Assembly (NCBI GenBank): GCA_900315395.1
Contig: OMZC01000125.1
Location: 1 to 38,154, forward strand
Direction: 5' to 3'
Length of the DNA: 38,154 bases
From: an uncultured Gammaproteobacteria bacterium
GTDB taxonomy: Bacteria > Pseudomonadota > Gammaproteobacteria > Enterobacterales > Succinivibrionaceae
The notes below the pieces were generated by a model. That model did not search any database, was not told where the DNA came from, and saw nothing but the letters and a program-made list of their open reading frames with translations. A program made the translations under genes and the position numbers. Shown one piece after another: positions 1 through 8,294 of the stretch. Positions within the stretch are counted from its first letter, which is position 1, and each line of letters begins with the position of its first letter.

Positions 1-457
1 GATTTCTACTCTCATGTTTTGAAGACCAATAGGAGGTGAATGCTTTTAATTCAGCTTCTGTAAAGGTACTTTCAGCAAGACCACATAGAACACAGGCTTC
101 ATGGAAAGTAGCTGTAGGTCTCCATGAATTGGTCATATAAAAAGGCTTTGAGGGTAACTCTTCTACTTCTTTTATAAAAAGAGGCAGTACAAAGGTATTA
201 CCTTGCCAGGGAGCATTTGGATCTTCTTTTTTTATAAGACCAGTTTGCTCTAGTTCATCCAAAACCAGACTGGCCACATCAAAATTAGGAGTAGTTGGAA
301 AATAACTACTGTCAGATGACAGGTATGAAGCAATAGAGGATAAGTCAGTAATGCACTGGTTCTGTTCTGCTTTAGGTCTTAAATAAAGCATGTACAGTGA
401 TCTTGCAATATGGCTTAAATGACTTTGATTTAGGTATTGAATTTCTAATGCGTTCAT
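1..457 (-). CDS. DnaT-like primosomal/replication protein (3' end off the window)
   Basis: An open frame of 152 codons starts with ATG at 457-455 and runs off the left edge without a stop, so the C-terminus is missing. The first ~110 residues look like a winged-helix N-terminal part. Residues ~118-150 carry an M-x-x-x-W-x-P...G-L...E-L-x-x-F...Y-W pattern, which resembles the single-strand DNA-binding domain of DnaT-like proteins in Vibrio and relatives. I infer a role in primosome or replication restart. It is divergent from the methyltransferase gene, with a 267-bp AT-rich gap between them. The family call rests on motif memory only; a phage-type replication protein is the main alternative. 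Confidence 0.6.
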   Translation of the reverse strand, partial: MNALEIQYLNQSHLSHIARSLYMLYLRPKAEQNQCITDLSSIASYLSSDSSYFPTTPNFDVASLVLDELEQTGLIKKEDPNAPWQGNTFVLPLFIKEVEELPSKPFYMTNSWRPTATFHEACVLCGLAESTFTEAELKAFTSYWSSKHESRN

Positions 458-724
458 ACGAAAAATTCTACCATAAGTTCTAATTTTTGGAGCCTGTTTT
501 TGAAGGCTGACTTTTACAAATTGAACATCTAATCAAAGACTGAATATTTACGATTAATGTTTATTAAAATTTCAAATTAATATTTTTATTAATAAAAATA
601 TCTTAAACTAACTTTTTGAAAATTATCAAGTATTTATAAAATTGATTTTTAATTTTTTTAATTCATAAAAATCTATGTTAAGATTATTTTTACTAAGGCT
701 TTGAACACATAAATAAGGTATGCC

Positions 725-2698
725 ATGAAACAGCCTATTAAAATTAGAAAAACTAAAAAGACTGAAGTAATTACGTTAGCTACAGCATGCAAAATGTTAG
801 GAATATCTGAGGCTACAGGTAAAAACTGGCTCAGATTAGGAAAGCTTAACGCTAAAGATTCTGATACAGGCAAACTCATCTATAAACATGAGGTTGAAAA
901 ACTCTTATTATCTTTAAAGAAAGATGATAGTAACGTTTTAAAATCAAGACGCAATAAGACCGCCTTAAAAGGTCGTGAGCTTTATGTAAATTACGTATCT
1001 AGAGAATCTCCAAATCATGCAGCTGTTGCTTTATTAGTAAGTGGCTTTACTGGTTCTACAACTGCTATTACCGCTTTATTATGTGAATCATTCTTACAGC
1101 TTTTAGTTGATGCTAAAAGAATTAAATCTAACTGTAATAAGCAATTTTTCAGAGCATACCTTGAAGGCACATTAGATGCTGATATCTATGACTGGCTGTT
1201 ACTTGAGCTTATGGATAAGACCTCAAGAAACACTCTGTTATCAGCTTCAAAGAAACTGCCTTACTTTACCTTACACTTTGTACCATTTGAGGATACTTTA
1301 GGTCTTATCTACTTATCCTTAATGGAGCTATCCAAAAGAAGACAGTCAGGTCGCTATTACACACCTCAGTCTTTAACAGATACAGCCGTTGAAACCTTAC
1401 AGGTAGCAAGGGGACGTGTATTCTTAGATCCTTGCTGTGGCTCTGGTAACTTCTTACTGCGTTTATTAAGACGAGGCGCTAGAGTTGAGGATTTATATGG
1501 CTGTGATTTAGACGGCTTTTCAGTTACTTTAGCTAGAATTAACTTTGTCTTATCTGGTAACTGTTCTGATAAAGATACTTTACAAGAGCATTTATTAAAG
1601 TGCGATACCATTACCTGCAGAAGCCTGCCTCAGATTGATGTTGTTTTAGGTAATCCTCCTTGGGGCTCATGCGATGATGAAAAGGTTGTCTCTCGTTATG
1701 CTAGAACTCTAATCTGTGCTGAGAAAAAGCGTCCATGTTTTGCAGATCTTTTCGTTGAGAGATCGCTAAATTTATTAAAAGATGGCGGTATTGTTCAGTT
1801 CGTACTTCCTGAGGCTTTATTAAATGTAGCATCTCATGAGACTATCAGATCATTTATCACCGAGCATGCTCGTGTACGTTCAGTACGTTATTTAGGTGAA
1901 GTGTTCCACGCTGTTCAATGCCCAAGCGTAATTTTAACCTTAGAGAAAACCTCTTTTAGTAATGCTTCTGGCGATGTGATTGTAAATGTTGGTGACTCAA
2001 ATTACATTGTGCGTCGTCAGAGAAAAGGTTCTGATTTTAACTTCAAGGTTACAGATCAGGAAGCTTTAGTTTTAGATAAGATGGATGATCTTGAGCACTG
2101 TGTAAAGCTAAAAGGTCATGCTAAATTTGCTTTAGGTATTGTGACAGGCTCAAATAACAATTCTATCTTTAAACAGAAGATAGAAGGCTCTGAAGCTGTT
2201 TTAAGAGGCCTTGATATTGAACCTTTTAAAATCAATCCTCCTGACAGCTTTATCAAGTACGAAGAAGGTGCTTTCCAACAGGTAGCTCCAATGGAGCTCT
2301 ACAGAGCTAAAGAGAAACTGGTTTACAGATTTATTGCCAAGTACCCAATTGTAGCTGTTGATACTCATGGAATGCTTACTCTAAATAGCTGCAACTTGCT
2401 CGTCCCTGAATTTAAAGATCTGTCAGCAACCTATTTAGCTGCAGTTTTAAATTCAAGTGCAGTCCGTTTTTACTTTGAAAAGAAGTTCCATACCATTAAA
2501 ATCTTACGCTCTTTATTAGAAGAAGTACCTGTACCTGTAGCTTCAAAAGAAGATCAGATGTACATAGAGTTTCTAGTAGAAGAGCTAAAAGATGCCGATG
2601 AGGCAACTTCAAAAGAGATCATTAAAAAGATTGATAGAAAGATTGCTGAAATCTATGGCTTGGGAAAACGAGCTTTAAAACTTATCAGTCAAGTTTAA
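725..2698 (+). CDS. Orphan N6-adenine DNA methyltransferase with N-terminal HTH
   Basis: A 657-residue protein. Residues ~15-65 form a helix-turn-helix of MerR/excisionase type (TLATACKMLGIS). The methyltransferase core follows: GRYYTP at 209-214 (motif X), FLDPCCGSGNFL at 233-244 (SAM-binding motif I) and NPPW at 310-313 (catalytic motif IV, adenine-type). The C-terminal ~200 residues resemble a TaqI/type IIG target-recognition domain, including an NSSAVRFYF...LEEVPVP stretch typical of such domains. No PD-(D/E)XK nuclease motif is visible in the protein and no restriction gene lies beside it, so it looks like a solitary methylase. AAGG at 715-718 is a plausible ribosome-binding site. It occupies the position upstream of ybaB where dnaX sits in E. 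coli. Confidence 0.85.
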   Translation: MKQPIKIRKTKKTEVITLATACKMLGISEATGKNWLRLGKLNAKDSDTGKLIYKHEVEKLLLSLKKDDSNVLKSRRNKTALKGRELYVNYVSRESPNHAAVALLVSGFTGSTTAITALLCESFLQLLVDAKRIKSNCNKQFFRAYLEGTLDADIYDWLLLELMDKTSRNTLLSASKKLPYFTLHFVPFEDTLGLIYLSLMELSKRRQSGRYYTPQSLTDTAVETLQVARGRVFLDPCCGSGNFLLRLLRRGARVEDLYGCDLDGFSVTLARINFVLSGNCSDKDTLQEHLLKCDTITCRSLPQIDVVLGNPPWGSCDDEKVVSRYARTLICAEKKRPCFADLFVERSLNLLKDGGIVQFVLPEALLNVASHETIRSFITEHARVRSVRYLGEVFHAVQCPSVILTLEKTSFSNASGDVIVNVGDSNYIVRRQRKGSDFNFKVTDQEALVLDKMDDLEHCVKLKGHAKFALGIVTGSNNNSIFKQKIEGSEAVLRGLDIEPFKINPPDSFIKYEEGAFQQVAPMELYRAKEKLVYRFIAKYPIVAVDTHGMLTLNSCNLLVPEFKDLSATYLAAVLNSSAVRFYFEKKFHTIKILRSLLEEVPVPVASKEDQMYIEFLVEELKDADEATSKEIIKKIDRKIAEIYGLGKRALKLISQV

Positions 2699-2754
2699 TT
2701 GCAAAACACAGCAATTTAATTTAGAATTTTGAAAAATTTTTAGGAGATCTGAAC

Positions 2755-3075
2755 ATGTTTAACATGGGTAATATGATGAAGCAGGCTCAAATGATGCAAG
2801 AGCGTCTGCAAAAAGCACAGGAAGAAATCGCTAACTTAGAAGTAGTTGGTGAGTCAGGTGCAGGTATGGTAAAGGTAACCATGACTGGTTCTCATGAAGT
2901 TCGCCGTGTTGAAATTGATGACTCAATTTTCAAAGATGACAAAGAGATCTGTGAAGATCTTTTAGCTGCAGCTTACAACGATGCTCATCGTCGTATTGAA
3001 GAGCAGTCAAAAGAGAAGATGGCTGCTGTAACAGGCGGTATGCAGTTACCTCCAGGCTTAAAGCTACCATTCTAA
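2755..3075 (+). CDS. ybaB: Nucleoid-associated protein YbaB/EbfC
   Basis: A 106-residue protein of normal family length. It starts with the methionine/glutamine-rich [17 protein letters not shown] helix and ends in the [12 protein letters not shown] tail typical of YbaB/EbfC. The family forms dimers that bind DNA and are linked to nucleoid structure and recombination. An AGGAG at 2742-2746 supports this start. The stop is 2 nt before recR, so the two are almost certainly co-transcribed, as in many gammaproteobacteria. Upstream dnaX is absent here. Confidence 0.95.
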   Translation: MFNMGNMMKQAQMMQERLQKAQEEIANLEVVGESGAGMVKVTMTGSHEVRRVEIDDSIFKDDKEICEDLLAAAYNDAHRRIEEQSKEKMAAVTGGMQLPPGLKLPF

Positions 3076-3077
3076 TC

Positions 3078-3683
3078 ATGTCATCTAGTTCTCTGCTTGA
3101 TAATCTGATTGAGTCTTTACAGGTCATGCCAGGTGTAGGACCTGTAAGTGCTACTAGAATTGCCTACTACCTTTTAGACAGAAAGCGTCAGGAAGGTTTG
3201 AATATGGCGCAAGTAATCGAGCAGAGTCTTAAAAACATTTCTTTATGTCCTCATTGCAGGAACTATACAGATCAAGAAAACGAGCCTTGTGAACTCTGTA
3301 AATCTGATAAACGCAGGAGTTCAGGCAGTATCTGTGTAGTAGAAACTCCTACTGATGTTTCTGCAATCGAATCTAGCTCATCCTATTCAGGAAATTATTT
3401 CGTACTTCATGGACACTTAAGTCCATTAGATGGTATTGGTCCTAAAGAATTAGGTCTTGATGTGTTGCGTTCTCGATTAGAGTCAGAAGATGTCAAAGAG
3501 TTAATTCTTGCGCTAAGTCAGACTGTAGAAGGTGATGTAACAGCATCCTATATTGCAAGTATGGCTAAGAAGTATGGAATTACCGTTTCAAGAATTGCAA
3601 CAGGTGTGCCTTTAGGCGGAGATTTAGGCTCTGTTGATGGTAATACACTTGCAATGTCATTTAACTACAGAAGAAATATGTAG
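3078..3683 (+). CDS. recR: Recombination mediator protein RecR
   Basis: A 201-residue protein of normal length. It has an N-terminal helix-hairpin-helix (VMPGVGPVSATRIAYYLL, 16-33), a four-cysteine zinc finger (C57, C60, C71, C74) and a Toprim domain from about residue 85 (ICVVETPTDV...GHLSPLDGIGP). The C-terminus keeps the TVEG...TASYI and SRIATGVPLGGDL motifs. RecR acts with RecO/RecF to load RecA on gapped DNA. It follows ybaB by 2 nt and is followed by a hairpin terminator. One family-typical segment reads SQTVEGDVT where NPTVEGEAT is usual, a conservative change. Confidence 0.97.
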   Translation: MSSSSLLDNLIESLQVMPGVGPVSATRIAYYLLDRKRQEGLNMAQVIEQSLKNISLCPHCRNYTDQENEPCELCKSDKRRSSGSICVVETPTDVSAIESSSSYSGNYFVLHGHLSPLDGIGPKELGLDVLRSRLESEDVKELILALSQTVEGDVTASYIASMAKKYGITVSRIATGVPLGGDLGSVDGNTLAMSFNYRRNM

Positions 3684-3697
3684 TTGTCACATTAAAA

Positions 3698-3726
3698 TGG
3701 AGTAGTTGTGATTGTTTACTACTCCA
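3698..3726 (+). terminator. Hairpin after recR
   Basis: A perfect 9-bp stem, TGGAGTAGT (3698-3706) and ACTACTCCA (3718-3726), with an 11-nt loop. It lies between recR and the convergent lipoprotein gene. The T-tract on the plus side is late and weak, and AAAA directly before the stem gives a short T-run on the minus strand. It may serve both directions. Confidence 0.6.
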
Positions 3727-3794
3727 CTTGCTTAATTGAAGACTTTTTAATTACCAGTCAATAACAGTACCAGTAAATAACAGATTTTTTAGAA

Positions 3795-4250
3795 CTACTT
3801 ACCAAAGAAAGGTCTAATCTTTGTAGCTACGTCAACTAAAGCTGATTCTTTGTTAGTCAGATCGATAAATTTTTTGTTTTTCTGGCGATCGTCAATAGAA
3901 GTTCCTACCTTCTTTCTTTGACCATTTGGATAATAGTTATAGAAGAAGTATGTAACCTTAGCTAGTTCATTGTCTTTTGAATCAAATTTATCAAATTTGT
4001 AAACATAAGAAATTAGGTGAGAGCAATCTCTTGATGGATTTAGTTTTCCATCAATCTTATACACCTCAGTTTGAATTCCTAAATTATCAACAGCTTCTTT
4101 GATATAACCTGTAAGAGGTGATTGTCTATTATCTTGAACGCAAACTTTTGTAATTGGGTGTTTGTTGATTTCTGACTGATTTACCTTTATTGGTGAACTA
4201 CAACCTAAAATCATAACGGCCAAAGATAAAATAGAAATTTGCTTAATCAT
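3795..4250 (-). CDS. Small lipoprotein, possibly Sbal_3080 family
   Basis: A 151-residue protein with a lipoprotein signal peptide: a short positive start, a hydrophobic core, and an ILGC lipobox with C17 as the predicted lipidated cysteine. After a short linker come a VCVQDN segment, a DCSHLISYVYK segment and a beta-rich FDSKDNELAKVTYFF region. This pattern resembles small proteobacterial lipoproteins of the Sbal_3080 type, whose function I do not know. It sits between recR and htpG on the opposite strand, separating two genes that are neighbours in E. coli. Function unassigned. Confidence 0.75.
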   Translation of the reverse strand: MIKQISILSLAVMILGCSSPIKVNQSEINKHPITKVCVQDNRQSPLTGYIKEAVDNLGIQTEVYKIDGKLNPSRDCSHLISYVYKFDKFDSKDNELAKVTYFFYNYYPNGQRKKVGTSIDDRQKNKKFIDLTNKESALVDVATKIRPFFGK

Positions 4251-4392
4251 AATGTATCCAGTAGTTACGTAAATTAAAAACGAGAGCCAATTTGTGATGT
4301 CCTCATTGCCTAGTTTAGTCGACCAAAATTAAAAAGTCTGTGACTAATTTCAAAACAGTATTGAGTTTTTTTTAATTGAATTTGAGTCAAGT

Positions 4393-4421
4393 CTTGAAAA
4401 CAAAATCCTTAATCCCCATAT
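4393..4421 (+). promoter_or_regulatory. Sigma-32 (RpoH) heat-shock promoter of htpG
   Basis: CTTGAAA at 4393-4399 and CCCCATAT at 4414-4421, separated by exactly 14 nt. These match the sigma-32 -35 and -10 consensus and spacing. The start codon of htpG is 60 nt further on. The gene's known heat-shock control in gammaproteobacteria supports the call. Confidence 0.92.
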
Positions 4422-4480
4422 AGTCTTACAGATATTCAGATGCGATAAAGGCATCTTAGACTTATGGAGAATAATTAAAA

Positions 4481-6391
4481 ATGACAGCTACTGTACATGG
4501 CTTTCAGACTCAAGTTACTAAACTTTTAGATTTACTTGCAAATTCACTATATTCAAACAAAGAAGTATTCCTACGTGAGCTTATCTCAAATGCATCAGAT
4601 GCTATTGATAAGTTACATTTCTTGTCATTGACCAATCAGGATTTAATCAAAGACGATCCTACCTTTAAGATCCAGATCCGTCCTGATAAAGATGCTAAGA
4701 CCTTAACAATTACCGATAACGGTATTGGTATGACCTTAGAAGAGGCAAACAATCACTTAGGTACTATCGCTGAGTCTGGTACTGAAGCTTTCATGAAGAA
4801 CTTAACTGGTGATGCTAAGAAAGACTCACAGTTAATCGGTCAGTTCGGTGTTGGTTTCTATTCTGCATTCATCGTAGCAGACAAGGTAACAGTTGTATCT
4901 CGTTCAGTTAACGCAAAGCCTGAAGAAGGTGTACGTTGGGAATCAGATGGTAACGGTACCTTTACATCAGAGAACGTAAATGTTCCATTCCGTGGTACTC
5001 AGATCATCCTGCACTTAAAGGATTCTGAAGCTGAGTTCCTAGATACTTGGAAACTGCGTGAGTGCATCACTAAGTACTCAGATCATATCTCAACTCCTGT
5101 AGAGCTGTACGAAGAGAAGTACGAAGCTCCTAAAGAGGGTGAGGATAAGGATGAGAAGAAAGAACCAGAGAAGAAGTTTGAGTACACTCAGGTTAATAAT
5201 GCTCAGGCTTTATGGACAAGAGCTCCAAAAGACATTAAAGCTGAAGAGTACAACGAGTTCTATAAGCATTTGAGCCACGACTATCAGGATCCTCTAACCT
5301 ATGCTCATAACAAGGTTGAAGGTGATCTTGAATATACATCATTACTGTATGTTCCAAAGCAGGCTCCATGGGATTTATATAACCGTCAGAACGAGCATGG
5401 TCTAAAGCTGTACGTTCAGCGTGTATTCATTATGGATAAGGCAGAAGCTTTCTTACCAAACTACTTACGTTTCATTCGTGGTTTGGTTGATACTAATGCT
5501 TTACCATTGAACGTATCACGTGAGTTGTTACAGGAAACTGCTGTAACTCGTAAGTTAAAGAAAGCTTTAACCAAGCGTGTTCTAACCATGTTAGACAAGT
5601 TATCTAAGGATAAAGAGAAGTACGCTGAGTTTTACAAGCAGTTTGGTAACGTTCTAAAGGAAGGTCCTGTTGAGGATTATGACAATAAGGATGCTATCTT
5701 AAAGCTGTTACGTTTTGCTTCAACTCACAACGAGTCATCTGTTCAGGATGTAAGCTTTGAAGACTACATCTCACGTATGAAGGAAGGTCAGGATAAGATC
5801 TACTACATCACTGCAGAGAGCTACGAAGCTGCTGTAAATTCTCCTTATCTTGAGAACTTAAAGAATAAGGGTATTGAAGTTCTTCTAATGTGGGATCGTG
5901 TTGATGAGTGGTTAATGGGCAACATCACCGAGTTCTCAGGTAAAGAGTTCGTATCTGCAAATTCTCAGGACTTAAAGTTAGGTAAGTTAGCTGACGAAGA
6001 GGAAAAGAAGAAGCAGGAAACTGTAGCTCAGGAGAACAAAGATCTTGTTGAGCGCTTCAAGAAAGCTTTAGGCGACAAGGTTAAGGATGTTGTAGTTTCA
6101 ACTCGTTTGATTGATTCTCCATCATGTGTTATTTCTGATACCAACCGTATGATGACTATGCAGATGCGTCGTCTACTTGAGGCTAGTGGTCAGAAATTAC
6201 CTGATGAGAAGTACACTCTTGAGATTAACCCAGAGCACAAGCTAGTTCAGAAGGCTTACGCTGAGGCTGATGAATCAAGATTCTCACAGTGGGCTGATTT
6301 AATTTATGAGCAGGCTTTACTTGCTGATCAGGGCGCTCTAAAAGATCCAAGCACCTTCGTAAAAGCAATGAATACTCTGCTTTTAGGTTAA
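4481..6391 (+). CDS. htpG: Molecular chaperone HtpG (Hsp90)
   Basis: A 636-residue protein, full length for bacterial Hsp90. The N-terminal GHKL ATPase domain shows ELISNASDAIDKL, DNGIGM, GTIAESGT and IGQFGVGFYSAF. The middle domain has PLNVSRELLQ and the C-terminal dimerization region ends near residue 630. A lysine/glutamate-rich linker (residues ~215-232) separates the N and middle domains. It is a cytosolic ATP-dependent chaperone. Transcription is most likely from the sigma-32 promoter directly upstream, and a strong terminator follows, so it is a single-gene unit. Confidence 0.98.
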   Translation: MTATVHGFQTQVTKLLDLLANSLYSNKEVFLRELISNASDAIDKLHFLSLTNQDLIKDDPTFKIQIRPDKDAKTLTITDNGIGMTLEEANNHLGTIAESGTEAFMKNLTGDAKKDSQLIGQFGVGFYSAFIVADKVTVVSRSVNAKPEEGVRWESDGNGTFTSENVNVPFRGTQIILHLKDSEAEFLDTWKLRECITKYSDHISTPVELYEEKYEAPKEGEDKDEKKEPEKKFEYTQVNNAQALWTRAPKDIKAEEYNEFYKHLSHDYQDPLTYAHNKVEGDLEYTSLLYVPKQAPWDLYNRQNEHGLKLYVQRVFIMDKAEAFLPNYLRFIRGLVDTNALPLNVSRELLQETAVTRKLKKALTKRVLTMLDKLSKDKEKYAEFYKQFGNVLKEGPVEDYDNKDAILKLLRFASTHNESSVQDVSFEDYISRMKEGQDKIYYITAESYEAAVNSPYLENLKNKGIEVLLMWDRVDEWLMGNITEFSGKEFVSANSQDLKLGKLADEEEKKKQETVAQENKDLVERFKKALGDKVKDVVVSTRLIDSPSCVISDTNRMMTMQMRRLLEASGQKLPDEKYTLEINPEHKLVQKAYAEADESRFSQWADLIYEQALLADQGALKDPSTFVKAMNTLLLG

Positions 6392-6440
6392 TAAAGATTG
6401 TTTTGGAGCTAGTACACAGTTACGTATTAGCTCCTAATTT

Positions 6441-6467
6441 AAAAGGAGATCTGATGATCTCCTTTTT
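6441..6467 (+). terminator. Rho-independent terminator of htpG
   Basis: An 11-bp perfect stem, AAAAGGAGATC (6441-6451) and GATCTCCTTTT (6456-6466), with a TGAT loop and a T-run. A second, weaker hairpin (GGAGCTA 6405-6411 with TAGCTCC 6428-6434) lies just before it. Confidence 0.9.
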
Positions 6468-6489
6468 CAATTCTCAAGCTTGATATTCT

Positions 6490-6536
6490 ATCCATTCTCT
6501 ACCCAATCTTAATCCATTCACAATCCTAATCCATTC
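6490..6536 (+). repeat. Three direct ATCCATTC repeats upstream of the porin
   Basis: The octamer ATCCATTC occurs at 6490-6497, 6512-6519 and 6529-6536, spaced 22 and 17 bp; the last two share a longer CCTAATCCATTCA-like context. They lie 125-170 bp upstream of the porin start, in a position suited to a transcription factor array. No regulator is identified. Confidence 0.45.
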
Positions 6537-6660
6537 AAACAATTTACATTTCTTAACTGCACTTTAACAAATTAGCTTAATAAGCTCATCTTGATTTAAC
6601 AGACTCTACTTAACATGAACAACGTGCAATGGGCACAGATAAAAAATTAAGAGAGTAAAA

Positions 6661-7782
6661 ATGAAAAAGTCATTATTAGCTTTAGCTGTTTTAGCTATAA
6701 CAGTTAGTGCAAATGCAGCAACAGTTTACGATAAAGATGGTGTGTCATTAAAGGCAGATGGTCGTGTACAGGCTGTAATTTACAATGGTGCTAACAAATT
6801 AGCAGGTGAGAGCGATTCTACTTTACAGAACTCTGCTCGTTTTGGTATCGGTGGTTCTACTAAAGTAGGTATCGTTAAATTAACTGGTTACTCACAGTGG
6901 GATATGGCTGATGGTAACTCAAAAGTAGGTAACGGTATTAAAGGTCGTGATCAGTTCGTTCAGGCTGATATCGAGAACTTTGGTGGTTTCAAAGCTGGTC
7001 GTTTTAAGGGCGCTATCAATTATGTTCAGTCAACTACTGATATTTTTGATGATTACGGCGATAACGCTATTACCGCAAACGATGAGCGTAACTCAGGTCG
7101 TATTGAGTATGCATTCTCAACTAACGGTTTTGATTTAAAGTTAGGTTATTTAACCGCTAACGATTCTTACAAGTTAGAGCAGGGCTTTAAGGCTCACAAG
7201 ACAGTAGCTGTTAACGATGGTGCTTCAATTGCAGCAGGTTATACCTTTGATAATGTAGGCTTTGGTCCATTATCAATTCGTGCAGGTTACGAGTTAATCA
7301 ATGGTCAGAACGACAATCATTTAGATGAGAAGGGCTTTACTGTATATGCAACAGATCTTGATAAAGTAAATACTTACTCAGTTGGTGCTTTATGGGGAGA
7401 TTTAGCTCAGGGCTTCTACACTGGTTTAGTTTATAACAACCGTACCTTCAAGTTCCGTGAAGCTAATGCTGAAGACTTAAAGACTAAGGGCTTTGAGTGG
7501 GTTGTAGCCTATACCTTAGAGTGTGGTGTAAGCTTCAGAACCGGTTATAACGTAATCAACTTCAGCCGTGATGGTAAGTATGCTAAGGACATTGACTTTA
7601 CTCAGAAATCAATTCCTGCTTACATCAACTATCAGGTAACTCCAAACTTCAACGTATGGACAGAAGCTCGCTTTGATGTAACCAACGAAGACGATTTAGC
7701 AGGTATCAACAAGGCTGGTATCAATGCTTCTTATACCTCAGATAAGAACTTTGCAAGCTTAGGTGCTCGTTATACCTTCTAA
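6661..7782 (+). CDS. Outer-membrane porin
   Basis: A 373-residue protein with a clear signal peptide (MKKSLLALAVLAITVSANA, cleavage predicted after residue 19). Amphipathic beta-strands follow throughout, with periodic G-aromatic turns such as AGRFKGAINYV, and the protein ends in the terminal-phenylalanine signature GARYTF recognised by the BAM machinery. This matches Gram-negative general porins (OmpC-like/Porin_4). It should form a trimeric diffusion channel. Codon use is strongly biased (GGT, AAC, CGT), consistent with high expression. It is flanked by terminators, so it is transcribed alone. Confidence 0.93.
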   Translation: MKKSLLALAVLAITVSANAATVYDKDGVSLKADGRVQAVIYNGANKLAGESDSTLQNSARFGIGGSTKVGIVKLTGYSQWDMADGNSKVGNGIKGRDQFVQADIENFGGFKAGRFKGAINYVQSTTDIFDDYGDNAITANDERNSGRIEYAFSTNGFDLKLGYLTANDSYKLEQGFKAHKTVAVNDGASIAAGYTFDNVGFGPLSIRAGYELINGQNDNHLDEKGFTVYATDLDKVNTYSVGALWGDLAQGFYTGLVYNNRTFKFREANAEDLKTKGFEWVVAYTLECGVSFRTGYNVINFSRDGKYAKDIDFTQKSIPAYINYQVTPNFNVWTEARFDVTNEDDLAGINKAGINASYTSDKNFASLGARYTF

Positions 7783-7822
7783 TTAAAAGATTTGATATTG
7801 ATTAGATAGATAATCCCTCTTT

Positions 7823-7853
7823 ATCCTGCTCATTGGTGGCAGGATTTTTTTTT
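7823..7853 (+). terminator. Terminator of the porin gene (left copy of a duplicated sequence)
   Basis: Stem ATCCTGC (7823-7829) and GCAGGAT (7839-7845), 9-nt loop, followed by an unbroken run of nine T's. An almost identical hairpin recurs at 14556-14585, where no plus-strand gene precedes it. Confidence 0.92.
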
Positions 7854-7862
7854 CATCAGCGA

Positions 7863-8053
7863 TTACTTTACAAGACTAGATGCTCTGTAAAAAGCCTTGC
7901 TAAAGCCAGAAAGACTGAAATACAGATCAAATTCCCCAATCTTGAAGTTAACTTCATTACCTTTTTTAAACTGACGTATGATCTCATCATTTTTGCTTTG
8001 AGGTACGAAGCATTCATGTAAAGTTTCGTCTTCAGCACACTTAGCTTCAAAGC
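7863..8053 (-). pseudogene. 3' fragment of a secreted-protein gene, disrupted by the IS21-type element
   Basis: The translated fragment (FEAKCAEDETLHECFVPQSK and on to SLVK) is nearly identical to the C-terminal third of the intact gene at 14595-15116. The frame is cut at 8053 by the transposon, and the coding sequence resumes across the element at 12680. An open frame now extends from inside the transposon (from 8162) into this fragment, giving a chimera whose first ~36 residues include GGHF/GGHL repeats encoded by the transposon end repeats. I see no ribosome-binding site for it and consider it non-functional. Confidence 0.88.
8046..8053. repeat. Target-site duplication, left copy (TTCAAAGC)
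   Basis: TTCAAAGC directly precedes the element at 8046-8053 and directly follows it at 12680-12687. The uninterrupted homologous site at 14778-14785 holds one copy, which confirms an 8-bp duplication made on insertion. Confidence 0.93.
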
Positions 8054-8070
8054 TGGTAAATAACTGAAAA

Positions 8071-8123
8071 TGCCCACCCAAGATCCAAAGATGCCCACCA
8101 TGTAAATCCATAAAATGCCCACC
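8071..8123 (+). repeat. Left-end transposase-binding repeats (3x TGCCCACC)
   Basis: TGCCCACC at 8071-8078, 8092-8099 and 8116-8123, each preceded by an A-rich ATG-like context. Inverted counterparts lie at the right end. They are the likely L1-L3 binding sites of the transposase. Confidence 0.8.
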
Positions 8124-8126
8124 TTC

Positions 8127-8247
8127 GTTACAGTAAATTACACTTGCAGCAACATATAGCACTCAAAAAATCGGATTTGTTACAGTAGATAAGTACTAAA
8201 ATAAGGGAAATTACACAGGTGTTACACTTTTAAGGAAGGGGTCACAC
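8127..8247 (+). promoter_or_regulatory. Cluster of GTTACA/TTACAC half-sites at the head of the element
   Basis: GTTACA at 8127-8132 and 8179-8184, ATTACAC at 8137-8143 and 8210-8216, GTTACAC at 8221-8227, GTCACAC at 8241-8247. These equal the half-site of the palindromes inside the element's KfrA-like gene (TGTAACGTTACA). The cluster lies 50-170 bp upstream of the first gene, so it could be an operator bound by that protein. This is inference. Confidence 0.45.
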
Positions 8248-8294
8248 TGTAGCAGTACGGGACGCCAATCTAGTATCTGCCACAGTGCAACGCT

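Larger units (their letters stand above)
7817..8053. repeat. Left direct repeat, part 1 (copy of 14550-14785)
   Basis: About 237 bp are ~95% identical by eye to 14550-14785, in the same orientation. The repeat starts at CTCTTTATCCTGCT, contains the terminator and the 3' end of the secreted-protein gene, and is cut at 8053 by the transposon. It resumes at 12680. Confidence 0.93.

Noticed and set aside
3755..3782. Short direct repeat ACCAGTCAATAACAG/ACCAGTAAATAACAG after recR
   Set aside because: Only two copies, AT-rich, with no associated feature; likely chance or slippage.
7863..8162. 99-codon minus-strand frame as an independent gene
   Set aside because: Its first ~36 codons come from the transposon end and the rest from the truncated secreted-protein copy. 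It is an insertion chimera without a ribosome-binding site.
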